From: Chloroflexota bacterium
GTDB lineage: Bacteria; Chloroflexota; Anaerolineae; Promineifilales; Promineifilaceae
Reading direction: 5' to 3'
Length of the DNA: 64,000 nucleotides
Assembly: GCA_009937635.1 (NCBI GenBank)
Contig: JAACFF010000001.1
Location: forward strand, 1-64,000
The translations under genes and the position numbers were made by a program. This document shows, one piece after another, positions 54,225 to 63,355 of this stretch (within the stretch, counting starts at the first letter, position 1; each line of letters begins with the position of its first letter). Below the pieces are notes generated by a model, which saw nothing but the letters and a program-made list of their open reading frames with translations, was not told where the DNA came from and made no database searches.

Positions 54225-55346
54225 TCACTTGGATGCCCGGTAATGGAAGTAGCCGGCCCCAAGAGCGAAACCGGCGATTAAAGCGATGGCTACAAACAGC
54301 CAATTCGATCCGGTACGTTGGTTGGATTCTGGGGTAGAAAGCGGCTCACTTGCCCGATTGGTTTCGGTGCCATCCTGGCCGCGGCTGGCGCTGCTTGCTT
54401 CACCATTTTCCTGACCGCTATCGGCGATGCTACTGGTCGATTCCTGTTCCGGATTTTCTTCGCTATTAAGGACTGCGGCAACGATGGTGGCCGGCAGGAC
54501 TTCGTCGTCGGATCCAATATCGTCGATGGCAGGTGCGGCGCCAGCCGGTGCTTCATCCGCTTCAACTGGTTCTGGTGTTGGCACGATTGGTTCGGCGCGC
54601 AGCTCTTCCATTATTTCCTCGGTTACCGAAATTGTTTCGCCGCTGGTGAGGATCGAGATACCGTCGATTTCATCTTGCAACGGTTCAAGCATGTCCAGTA
54701 ACTTATCTACATCCCCTTCGGTACGAATCTGTACGCTGGTCTTTATATCCGGACTTGCTTGGCGCACATCTGCAAGAACTGGCAGTACAAAATCGTAAAC
54801 AGTGTCTGGTTCGGTCTGGACCTTTTGAATTTGCAGAATGATATAGTCCGCATATGGGGCCATGGCTGCGGCGTGGCTGATCGCAAAATCATGATCCGGA
54901 CCGAGCGCTACCGCTAGATCGTACTCGTCTGCGACCTGGCGCAGACGACGGATGCTTTCCACGGGGTTCTCTTGTTCATTCTTAGGGTTGGCTGGTCCAT
55001 GTTCCAGGTTGTAGCCCACGATATCGATTTCTTCATGGATATGTGGCAGCAGGCGGATGGCGTCTTCAGCGGACTTAAAGACGACAAGCTTCTGGCCGGC
55101 CGTGACTTCCTGCAGTAGATCGAGCTGAGAAATATGTTCAACCCTGGCGACGTCATCCGCTTGGGCTCTCTCGTTAAATAGCTCCACCAGGGGCGGACCA
55201 AGGCTCAGATCAATCCACAAGTCACTCAGTTTGCCGTTTTCATTTGCAGATGTTGTGCCAACAAGCGCAGCTAAAAAGATGGCAAGTGCTAGAATTGTGG
55301 CTGCGCATAGCCGTGTGATCGACACATGAACGAATATTCTTTGCAT
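54225..55346 (-). CDS. secreted, C-terminally anchored protein of unknown function
   Basis: The 373-residue protein has an N-terminal signal helix and a folded part (about 40-230) with alternating strands and helices (IDIVGYNLEHGPANPK, YADYIILQIQKVQ, IDGISILTSGETI). This pattern is consistent with a TIM-barrel-like domain. An acidic Ser/Glu-rich low-complexity stretch (about 235-340) and one C-terminal membrane helix followed by HYRASK complete it. The domain is not recognised; catalytic candidates such as GPDHDF and NLEHG are guesses. It starts 15 bases after the giant TPR gene, so it is the last gene of that operon. Confidence 0.7.
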   Translation of the reverse strand: MQRIFVHVSITRLCAATILALAIFLAALVGTTSANENGKLSDLWIDLSLGPPLVELFNERAQADDVARVEHISQLDLLQEVTAGQKLVVFKSAEDAIRLLPHIHEEIDIVGYNLEHGPANPKNEQENPVESIRRLRQVADEYDLAVALGPDHDFAISHAAAMAPYADYIILQIQKVQTEPDTVYDFVLPVLADVRQASPDIKTSVQIRTEGDVDKLLDMLEPLQDEIDGISILTSGETISVTEEIMEELRAEPIVPTPEPVEADEAPAGAAPAIDDIGSDDEVLPATIVAAVLNSEENPEQESTSSIADSGQENGEASSASRGQDGTETNRASEPLSTPESNQRTGSNWLFVAIALIAGFALGAGYFHYRASK

Positions 55347-55361
55347 GATACACTCGAATGT

Positions 55362-58300
55362 TTACTGATCGTCCGTGGTGATCGGCTCTTCCGGTCTGGC
55401 GAGTCCACCCGGTTCAGCCTGGCGGGCCAAATCATTCCAATATACGACTGCATCCCGATTTTCCGCTTCTCGGGCAATGGTAGCCATACGCAGATAGCTG
55501 GTTGGCACACCAGGCATTATCCTGGCAGCCCGCACATAATATTCCTCGGCACGGATATCTTCGCCCCGAATTTGAGAGAGATCCCCCAGCGCCACCAGCG
55601 CTTCCACAGCGGCCGGTTCGATTACCAATGCTGCTTCTAAATCAGCTTGTGCCTCGGCAAGCATCTCCAGTTCAGTGTATGCGCCAGCCCGCCTGATAAG
55701 CGTTGCCGCCGTAGGCGCACGCTCTACAGCCTGGTCCAAGAGCACGAGCGCTTCGTCCTGTTCTCCCTGAGCCAGTTTTAACGATGCGTATTGGGTCATC
55801 AACTCGCCGGATGCGGGGGCAATAGCCAGACCTTGTTCAAGGGTCTCAGCGGCCTCAGACCAGTTTTCTTGAGCTTGGAACAGGCTGGCGAGGTTCAAAT
55901 AACCGTCAACCAGTGTTGGAGCCGCGGTTAGCGCCTGGAGATAGGCATCCTCAGCCTGGGACACATTTCCGTCTAACTGGAAAGCATTGCCGAGGGCGAG
56001 ATAATGACCAGGTGTCGCGGGATCGATGGCGATCGCTTTGCGGTACTGGGCAATGGCTTCATCTAAATCTTCGGTAAGTATGTAGAGGTCACCGAGAGCA
56101 GCATGAACGTCCGCAACGTCGGGCTGGGATTCCAAAGCTTGATCGAATTGATCTTTGACCTGTTCGAAGTTGCCGCGATTAACAAAATAATCACCCATGG
56201 CCAGGAACATCTGTGTGCTTTCACCCAGTTCACTCAGGCCTTCGTTTAAGAATTCAAGTGCCTGTTCCGGACGACCTTGCTGTAGTTGCAGCGTAGCCAG
56301 TGTGTTGTAGAGAGCTACGGGATCAGATACGTGCGTTAGGCCATCGCTCACGAGTTCCTGTGCGCGCTGCGGATCTCCCTGGCTTGCCCACAATTGGCTG
56401 GCAGCCACACGGTAGGTGGCTTCTGTGGGCTTTAAGGCGATAGCTTGCTCGTAGGAAGCCAGGGCACCGTTCACCCGACCCTGTGCCAGGTACAGGTCGG
56501 CTAATTCTACATAAAGACGGTCATTATCGGGATCGTTGACCTGCGCGTTGGTGTATGACTCCAACGCTGCGGCGTAATGGCCTTTAATGCGCTCAATACG
56601 ACCACGTCGTAGAAGCAGTTCAGGGTCACTTGGGCGTTGTTGCAGCGCCTGCTTGGTATAGCTGAGTGCTGTCTCATAATCGCCGTAACGAATGAGAGAA
56701 TCGATAAGCGTCAGATTTAACGCCTGATCGGCTGCCGGGAGGGTCGCCGCATGCTGGTACCAATTCAGCGCATCGTCCGCGTTGCCACGGCGTTGTTCCA
56801 GCTCGCCAAGGCGTATGTAGCTGCTAACGTTATTGTAGTCAATATTTCTGGCTTTATTAAGCAAGGAGTCAGCATCTTCGTATTCGCCAGCATCCATTCG
56901 TAATTCAGCCAGACCCACGTAGGCGTCGGCAGATCCTGGATTCTTCTCAATGGTTTCTTGAAAGCTCTGTTCAGCACGATCCGAGCGACTACGCGCCTGC
57001 CATGCTCTGGCCAAGGCCAGGGTCGCTTGCCCGTTGCCGGGATGGTTCCTGGCAGTGTTCACATAAATGGTCATCGCTTCCGTCGTCTTGCCCAAATCAT
57101 CCAAACTATTGGCCAGCGCAATTTGTGCTTCAACCGCTCCTGGAGAGAGACTAACGGCTGTTTCCAACTGTTCAACAGCTTCTTTAGGTTTTTCCACTAA
57201 CGTCAGCGCTTCGGCCAATCCGAGACGCGCGGCGGGCGACCAGCTATCCAATCGGATAGATTCTTCATAAGCGGCAATCGCCTCATCCAGCTTATATTGG
57301 ACCAGGTATAGATCGCCAATCTCCTTATGATAGCGGGCCATTATGGTTGAAGATTCACCCTCTTCTCGGCCTTGTTCCAGGCGCTGCAGGTAAAGCTGGA
57401 GCGCCCGGTCGCCTTGCTCCTGACCCTGATAGAGCTGGCCCAGGGCGAAGACATCATTGGGATTCGTCACGCTCAGGAGATTGTCTTGCGCAGTAAATGT
57501 GCCTGTCGTTTTGGCCTGAATTGCAGGCGCAATTTTGCTCCGTTCCAACGACTCATCAGAGCTAAAAAGGGCGTCAAGCGAGGCTGTTTGACCTGTCCAA
57601 TTGACGAAGGTGCGGTATGGATCCGTTTGCGCTAGAGTGGGATTGGTCAACTCTATGGCACGCTGGTAAAGAGATTTGGCCCGCTCCGATTCTCCGGAAG
57701 CGGAATACAGATCGGCTAGGCGAATATAGGCTTCGGCTAAATTATTATCTAGCGCTAAAGCGGACTCGTAGCTATCAATGGCGCCTTCTATGTCGTTTTG
57801 CCGGCGTAGCACGTCGCCTAATAAAAGTCTGGGCCAGGCAGCAGCTGGTGCCGCGGCCGCGGCCGAATGGTAATAGTTCATAGCTGCCTGCATTTCGCCC
57901 AGATCTTCGTACGTGCTGGCGATGCGCGAGAGGGCAAATGCCCGGCTGTCGGCCGAGGCCAAGGGGCGTGCGCGGTTGGAACGGCTGTAGGGAACCAACT
58001 GTTCCACAGCTGATTGATACGCGTCTATCGCCGCTTCCGCATCGCCCAACCTTTGCCATTGGTCGCCAAGGGCTAATAGCAACGTGGATTCGTCGGAGTC
58101 TTGGCGCAGAGCGATTTGCAGCAGAACCATGACGTCGCGGGGCGTTCCCCCATTTTGACGCAATTCCTCACTCAAAGCGACGTAAACGCCAACCTGTGTT
58201 GGATCTAATTCAAAAGCGCGCTGGTAGGCACGGACAGCGGCGATCTGATCTTCTTGTGCGTTGAAAAACTCCCCGCGTAAAGTATGCCCGTCCGCGGTAT

Positions 58301-61300
58301 AGGGATTTTGGCTTACTGCAAAGGCGATTTCTTCCCCGGCTTCATTGACTCTGCCGGATGCCAGCAACACTTGGGCCAACGCCAGATGTGTTGCCGTTGT
58401 TTCTTGGACCTGCAATTCTTGCAGCCAAATTGCATGGCGCAGCAGGTTGACGGCCGTGTCGTATGATCCTTGCGCCGCCTCCAGATCTGCTTGCATAATG
58501 ATCACTTCAGCCGATAATGGGTACAAGACACGCATTGATCGTACAAGCTGAATTGCCTCGTCAAAAAGCCCGAGTTCGCGGTAGACGCTGATCAGGACGA
58601 AGAGATTGTATTCGTTGGTTTGCTGCCTGGCTGCCTGAACGTACAAAGGCAACGCGCGTTCGGTGAAGTCTCGTTGTCGCCACAAATCAGCTTCGGCGAC
58701 AAGGCGTGAGGCTTCGTCGGGCCAACCTTGCAGTTCCACGGCATCACGATATTGTGCCGCTGCGCACTGCTCCATGCCATCGCTCAGGCAGGCATCGCCT
58801 AGGGCCACATGATAGCGGGCAACAGAAGGAGCCATCTCTTGAGCGATATCAAACTCCCCAATACTTTCCTCGACATTGCCCTGTTGAGCATAGAGCTGGC
58901 CCAGTTTGTAGTGTAAGACTGGCGCGTCCTCTTGGGCGATCATCTGTTCCAACAGCGATGAAGCAATATCAAACTGGCCTTCTCGCTGCGCTATCTCCGC
59001 TAGACCTACCCTGGCTAACATCGATTGTTCATTTTCTTTGATGGCGGACTCAAAATGAAGCCTGGCTTTTGTCCAATCGTGTTCGGCCATGGCCGTGTTA
59101 CCAGAAATAGCTTCGGTCGTGACTGGCGTGTTGTCTACTGCGTACAGGGTGTATGCCTCATGATCTTCCAACCAAGTGAACCATTCTGAAGCCATACGCA
59201 GCTGCAGATCCAATTCGCTGCCGCTGGGAACAACGACATACCCAACATTATAATTTTGTAATGTGCTGACAGACGATTCTGTGAGGTAGGGCGTATTGAA
59301 GAAGCTATCCTGGTCTAAAAGCCGTTGTAGGGCAATGTCTTGCTGATCAGCCGGGAAGACTTCGCTGGTGGTTGGCATGCGATGGGCAAGGACGTGGGCG
59401 TTGGCTACATAGGCGGGAATGGTCACACTCAAATCTTGTTCGGCCAGGACCATCGCCGGGCCATTGGCAGCCAATTCGGCATTTAGCCTGCTGATTATCC
59501 CCCCAGGTGTTGGGTAGGAATAGGCGAAGGCCATACGGCCGTTCAGGTTCCGAATATTGCTAAGAATGCCCGGACTGAGCAGTAAAACCGCCAGCAGTAC
59601 AAAGATCAGTGTTCCGAACTGGGTCATGGTCCTGGCGCTGGCCTCAGGATCGCCAATGCTGCTCATCTTCTGCAAACGGGCAACGACACGGACAGCGGCG
59701 GCCATGATCATTTGGGCTGCCATGGCAAATATCAACGCGTAGGGCAAGATCCACACAAAGCGCCACAAGATCCAAGGCATGACAAATGATCCGATCAGCG
59801 GGGTGATCACCGGGCTGAACATGACGACAAGCACCCCAAGCGAAACGCTGACCACGAACTGAGCGGCAACGTCGCGGCGCAATCGAAACAGGAACATCGG
59901 CAAGAGCAGCAGAGCCAAGAAATAGGGGGGCTCCATGATCAAACTGGGATCGGATATGTAATGATCTAGATCAAAAAGTATCAGCCGTCGCCGGTCCATG
60001 TTCAAAGCGAAGCGCCAGATCAGAAAAGGATTCGTGCTTTCATAGACGTCGCCCGCTTCCATTTCATCAATATCTGGCAGTTGGCCATAGTAATCTAGAC
60101 TGCTTGCGTGGACAAAAGGTAGAACTGGCACCTGTTTTTCACCGATATCCCAACCATCAAAAGAGCTGGGATAAGAAGCGGCCAGCGGCGCTTCTTCCAG
60201 AGAGAGCACCAGTTGCACCAAGGGTAGGACCATAACGATCGCGATAAGACCAAAGAGGGCAACGACGCGCAACCAGGCCGAACTACGGCGCAAATTCATC
60301 AACAAATGAAACGCGCCAAAGGCGCCGATGGCCAAGGCCAACATAGCAGCAATTAAGGGGTGGATCGTGGATACGGCAAACGTCGCTGCCGCCGCAGCAA
60401 TCCAGGCACGCCATCTCCCTTCGCGAATAAAACTGATGGCAAAGGCGAATATGATAGGCAGCATAGTCACGGGAACCATGAACTTGTCGGCATTGATACG
60501 TTCGAAGAAGAACAAGCTCACGTTGTCGCCACGGATGAAGGGGGCGGCCGCATAGATCAACAACGAAATGCTTGCGGTCAGTAAACCGAAGCGCCGGCTG
60601 CCGCTTCCTGCTGCCTTCCCCAATGTATATGAAGCAAAAATGGCCCATAAAGCCAGCATCGCCTTGGATGCGGCGGCAACCAGTGTGTTGGCGCCTATGA
60701 CTGAGAAATATGACCACAGGTAAAAGAGTGACAGCGATTGGTTAAATACCATGCGCACGCCTGGACCGAGGTCCGTGCCGAAGATAGGCTCGGTTTCGTT
60801 GAGCGGCAGACCGGCTATCGCGTCCGCCGAAAAAGAATTGACTGCAAAAGCGTCACCGTCGATCTTATACAAGTTCAGAGTTGGCAGTAAGGCGACAAAG
60901 GCGATGAGAATCAAGCCCAACAAGATAATCTCATCAACTTTCCAGGGGTTCTGGCTGCGCGGTCGGCGGCTGAATATGATGGCTTCGTGGAAGAGCCAGG
61001 ATATGATCACAGCGCCGCTGGCGACCGCCCAACCCAGGGCGAGTTGGTGGATGTCTACGTGGAGTAGCAAGGCGATGATGCCGGGAATGGCAAGAATCGC
61101 GACTCCAAGCGGCAGAGCCAGGGCCAGCCGTTCCACAACATCCAGGTCCAGCTTCCAGGTGATTATATCTCCGAGGAGGTAACCAGGGGTGATGAGTAGA
61201 GCGATAAACGCCAGCCAACTGGCTGCCTGCAAGGGTAGGAGGGCAGGCAACGCTGCCAGTACCATCACCCAAATGGCGATGAGTCCGGCTACCGTCAAGT

Positions 61301-61334
61301 ATTGAAGTGTAAGTAGTCTTCGCAATCGCTGCAT
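55362..61334 (-). CDS. giant membrane protein: GT-C-like N-terminal half and about thirty TPRs
   Basis: The 1990-residue protein starts with a membrane part of about 650 residues and some fourteen helices, resembling GT-C glycosyltransferase or O-antigen-ligase-like proteins. An extracytoplasmic segment (about 655-755, MVLAEQDLSVTIPAYVANAH) follows. From about 760 to 1980 the chain is a nearly continuous TPR array (for example ALALDNNLAEAYIRLADLYS, IDPATPGHYLALGNAFQLDG). It may assemble surface glycan or protein complexes as a scaffold. It ends with a short charged tail. Nine bases separate it from the FemAB-like gene. XrtA/PEP-CTERM polysaccharide loci also carry a large TPR protein (PrsT), but that one lacks this membrane half. 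Confidence 0.85.
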   Translation of the reverse strand: MQRLRRLLTLQYLTVAGLIAIWVMVLAALPALLPLQAASWLAFIALLITPGYLLGDIITWKLDLDVVERLALALPLGVAILAIPGIIALLLHVDIHQLALGWAVASGAVIISWLFHEAIIFSRRPRSQNPWKVDEIILLGLILIAFVALLPTLNLYKIDGDAFAVNSFSADAIAGLPLNETEPIFGTDLGPGVRMVFNQSLSLFYLWSYFSVIGANTLVAAASKAMLALWAIFASYTLGKAAGSGSRRFGLLTASISLLIYAAAPFIRGDNVSLFFFERINADKFMVPVTMLPIIFAFAISFIREGRWRAWIAAAAATFAVSTIHPLIAAMLALAIGAFGAFHLLMNLRRSSAWLRVVALFGLIAIVMVLPLVQLVLSLEEAPLAASYPSSFDGWDIGEKQVPVLPFVHASSLDYYGQLPDIDEMEAGDVYESTNPFLIWRFALNMDRRRLILFDLDHYISDPSLIMEPPYFLALLLLPMFLFRLRRDVAAQFVVSVSLGVLVVMFSPVITPLIGSFVMPWILWRFVWILPYALIFAMAAQMIMAAAVRVVARLQKMSSIGDPEASARTMTQFGTLIFVLLAVLLLSPGILSNIRNLNGRMAFAYSYPTPGGIISRLNAELAANGPAMVLAEQDLSVTIPAYVANAHVLAHRMPTTSEVFPADQQDIALQRLLDQDSFFNTPYLTESSVSTLQNYNVGYVVVPSGSELDLQLRMASEWFTWLEDHEAYTLYAVDNTPVTTEAISGNTAMAEHDWTKARLHFESAIKENEQSMLARVGLAEIAQREGQFDIASSLLEQMIAQEDAPVLHYKLGQLYAQQGNVEESIGEFDIAQEMAPSVARYHVALGDACLSDGMEQCAAAQYRDAVELQGWPDEASRLVAEADLWRQRDFTERALPLYVQAARQQTNEYNLFVLISVYRELGLFDEAIQLVRSMRVLYPLSAEVIIMQADLEAAQGSYDTAVNLLRHAIWLQELQVQETTATHLALAQVLLASGRVNEAGEEIAFAVSQNPYTADGHTLRGEFFNAQEDQIAAVRAYQRAFELDPTQVGVYVALSEELRQNGGTPRDVMVLLQIALRQDSDESTLLLALGDQWQRLGDAEAAIDAYQSAVEQLVPYSRSNRARPLASADSRAFALSRIASTYEDLGEMQAAMNYYHSAAAAAPAAAWPRLLLGDVLRRQNDIEGAIDSYESALALDNNLAEAYIRLADLYSASGESERAKSLYQRAIELTNPTLAQTDPYRTFVNWTGQTASLDALFSSDESLERSKIAPAIQAKTTGTFTAQDNLLSVTNPNDVFALGQLYQGQEQGDRALQLYLQRLEQGREEGESSTIMARYHKEIGDLYLVQYKLDEAIAAYEESIRLDSWSPAARLGLAEALTLVEKPKEAVEQLETAVSLSPGAVEAQIALANSLDDLGKTTEAMTIYVNTARNHPGNGQATLALARAWQARSRSDRAEQSFQETIEKNPGSADAYVGLAELRMDAGEYEDADSLLNKARNIDYNNVSSYIRLGELEQRRGNADDALNWYQHAATLPAADQALNLTLIDSLIRYGDYETALSYTKQALQQRPSDPELLLRRGRIERIKGHYAAALESYTNAQVNDPDNDRLYVELADLYLAQGRVNGALASYEQAIALKPTEATYRVAASQLWASQGDPQRAQELVSDGLTHVSDPVALYNTLATLQLQQGRPEQALEFLNEGLSELGESTQMFLAMGDYFVNRGNFEQVKDQFDQALESQPDVADVHAALGDLYILTEDLDEAIAQYRKAIAIDPATPGHYLALGNAFQLDGNVSQAEDAYLQALTAAPTLVDGYLNLASLFQAQENWSEAAETLEQGLAIAPASGELMTQYASLKLAQGEQDEALVLLDQAVERAPTAATLIRRAGAYTELEMLAEAQADLEAALVIEPAAVEALVALGDLSQIRGEDIRAEEYYVRAARIMPGVPTSYLRMATIAREAENRDAVVYWNDLARQAEPGGLARPEEPITTDDQ

Positions 61335-61343
61335 GGTTAATAC

Positions 61344-62420
61344 TCAGGCAAACGGTACGTGCCAGCGGAGTTTGGGCCCTAGATATCGTGTCAAAGAGAA
61401 GGGTAACCTAGGCCAAATCTGCATAAACAACCGGAATCGTTCATCCGATTGTACCTGACTCGTCATACTTTGCGCGTTATCCTGTCCATCGCTCAGTACA
61501 GTTATCTGATAAATTGGGTGAGAAGTCCCTCCCCATTGTCCTTTGAACTTCGAGGAGTTGGCCTCCGCAGGGCTGCGGCCCATATCCAGATGCGAAAAGC
61601 CGTTGTTTATGGCGTCGCGCATGATTTCCCAAAGGGCCAAGTAGGCGGGACGCAAGCGGAGGGTAGCCGGCAGGGCAGCTCCCCACATACCGTAAACGAA
61701 ATCATTCATTTCCAACTGGAAATAGCCGGCAATGGCTTGTTGCTCGTGCCGCACAATGGCGATGTTAAAACCATCGGGAAATGTATCGACCACGTGCTTT
61801 AAAAATGCCTGACTAAACACAGGTGTGCCCGCTTGATGGGTAAATTGGCTGAATATTTCATAGAATGGCCCAAGGTGCTTTTCGCTGCGCCCAACTTCTA
61901 CTTCCAGACCGTTGCGTTTTGCCTTGCGAACCTGTCGGCGAATGTTACCAGCCAGTCGCTGCCACAGCTCTTCTTCAGTTGACGGCAAGTCAAGCAGCCA
62001 ATATACGTGTTGGCTTTCTGACCGCAATCGGTTCGAAAACGGCCGTCGGGAATCTTGAATGAGCAGTCGTTTAACACTTTCCTCACAAGCCAGCTGCATG
62101 CCGCGTTCGATCAAGGAGTGGGCAATCTGCTCATCGTCGGCACATACTCCACCGGGCATGGTCATCGCCCGTTTTCCTGTGAGGCGACTTGGCAGAAGGA
62201 ATAAGGGCAATACGCCTACGATGTTATGAGCGGATTGTGCAAAGAGATATCTTGTCTCGTAGCCGTATGTATTTTGCAATACGTGGCGCCAGCCGGAAAG
62301 ATGCAGCGGCAAGCCAACCTTGGCTGAACGGACGTACGCGTCCCATATCTCACAGGCGTCACCGGTGAGGTCCGCGACCACAACACTGTTATCTGCGACA
62401 ATTTCCTTGATCAAGGTCAC
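61344..62420 (-). CDS. FemAB/GNAT-like acyltransferase, XrtA-locus type
   Basis: The 358-residue protein has the two GNAT-like halves of FemAB relatives. The PGGVCADDEQIAHSLIE stretch and LAGNIRRQVRKAKRNGLEVEV (helix contacting the acyl donor) are typical, as is DMGRSPAEANSSKFKGQWGG near the end. It most resembles the FemAB-related proteins of exosortase/PEP-CTERM polysaccharide loci. Family members attach amino acids from aminoacyl-tRNA or acyl groups to glycans; the acceptor here is unknown. The start is GTG 62420, overlapping the deacetylase stop as GTGA. Confidence 0.82.
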   Translation of the reverse strand: MTLIKEIVADNSVVVADLTGDACEIWDAYVRSAKVGLPLHLSGWRHVLQNTYGYETRYLFAQSAHNIVGVLPLFLLPSRLTGKRAMTMPGGVCADDEQIAHSLIERGMQLACEESVKRLLIQDSRRPFSNRLRSESQHVYWLLDLPSTEEELWQRLAGNIRRQVRKAKRNGLEVEVGRSEKHLGPFYEIFSQFTHQAGTPVFSQAFLKHVVDTFPDGFNIAIVRHEQQAIAGYFQLEMNDFVYGMWGAALPATLRLRPAYLALWEIMRDAINNGFSHLDMGRSPAEANSSKFKGQWGGTSHPIYQITVLSDGQDNAQSMTSQVQSDERFRLFMQIWPRLPFSLTRYLGPKLRWHVPFA

Positions 62421-63280
62421 GTTGATATCACCGTCAATTCGTCAGGCTGGTATTCGACGGACGCTGCCATTTGTAGCATCAACTCTTGCAGTGTACCGAA
62501 TTGGAACTCGCTCAAGAGTTGGCGAAGTTTTTTCTGCAAGCTGCGACGGCCGTGATAATGCGTAATGCGTTCACGAATAGTCACCTGGCTATAAACTTGC
62601 TCCGTATCCAATTCCCAGGGATGAACATAGATGATGGCCGGCTCTCCTTGTTTGTTAGTCTGGCGAATACCATGCCGGATCATAGCGTACGGCAAGGCGC
62701 GATTGTAAAAACCACCTGCGATGGGCCATTTTATACCGGCAATAGACATCGTAGTGGCCGGGAACTCGAAGAGTTGGTGCCCTCCCACTTTATAAGGGAA
62801 GCGTGGTGCTTCGGGAAAACCGTATAACGTGCTGCGAATGGGGAAGACGCTGCTGTCATATAAAAATCCACGAGATTCCAGTATGTCAAATGCCCACGGT
62901 GTGCTGGAATTAAGGGAAAAATAAGGCGCCCGGTGCCCGATTGGGGATTGGCCGGTAATCTTGTAAATTACCTCAATTGTCTGATCTAGCTCTTGGGCGA
63001 ATTCGTCCGCAGTGAGGCGCGTTACAAACCGGTGATAATAACCGTGGACGCCAATTTCGTGCCCCTGTGAGTAGATCATTTCTACCAGGTCTGGGTGGGC
63101 ATCCGCTACGTAACCCAACACAAAAAAGGTAGCTTTCACCTGCTGCTCGTTTAGTAAAGCAAGCAGGCGTTGCGTTGCTTGTACAACGCGACTTTCAAAC
63201 GCGGGCCATTGGTCCACCAATGGATTGGTGCTGGTGAGACCCTGGAACCAATCTTCCAGATCGACAGTGAAGGCGTTCAT
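62417..63280 (-). CDS. polysaccharide deacetylase, XrtA-locus type (DUF3473)
   Basis: The 287-residue NodB-fold deacetylase starts MNAFTVDLEDWFQG, with the catalytic Asp-Glu-Asp pattern of this subfamily. The metal-binding histidines are in GHEIGVHGYYHRFV, and motif 3 is IGHRAPYFSLN. The DUF3473-like end has IIYVHPWELD. It removes N-acetyl groups from a glycan. Start 63280 fits homologues; the longer frame adds seven residues. It overlaps the FemAB-like gene by four bases. The pairing of these two enzymes is characteristic of XrtA/PEP-CTERM exopolysaccharide loci, but no exosortase is seen here. Confidence 0.9.
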   Translation of the reverse strand: MNAFTVDLEDWFQGLTSTNPLVDQWPAFESRVVQATQRLLALLNEQQVKATFFVLGYVADAHPDLVEMIYSQGHEIGVHGYYHRFVTRLTADEFAQELDQTIEVIYKITGQSPIGHRAPYFSLNSSTPWAFDILESRGFLYDSSVFPIRSTLYGFPEAPRFPYKVGGHQLFEFPATTMSIAGIKWPIAGGFYNRALPYAMIRHGIRQTNKQGEPAIIYVHPWELDTEQVYSQVTIRERITHYHGRRSLQKKLRQLLSEFQFGTLQELMLQMAASVEYQPDELTVIST

Positions 63281-63355
63281 TAGCCCATTTTCTTGCAACA
63301 TCAGTGTTCTTTCAACACGATATGATAATCGCGGCTACAATTCATAACCATTAGT

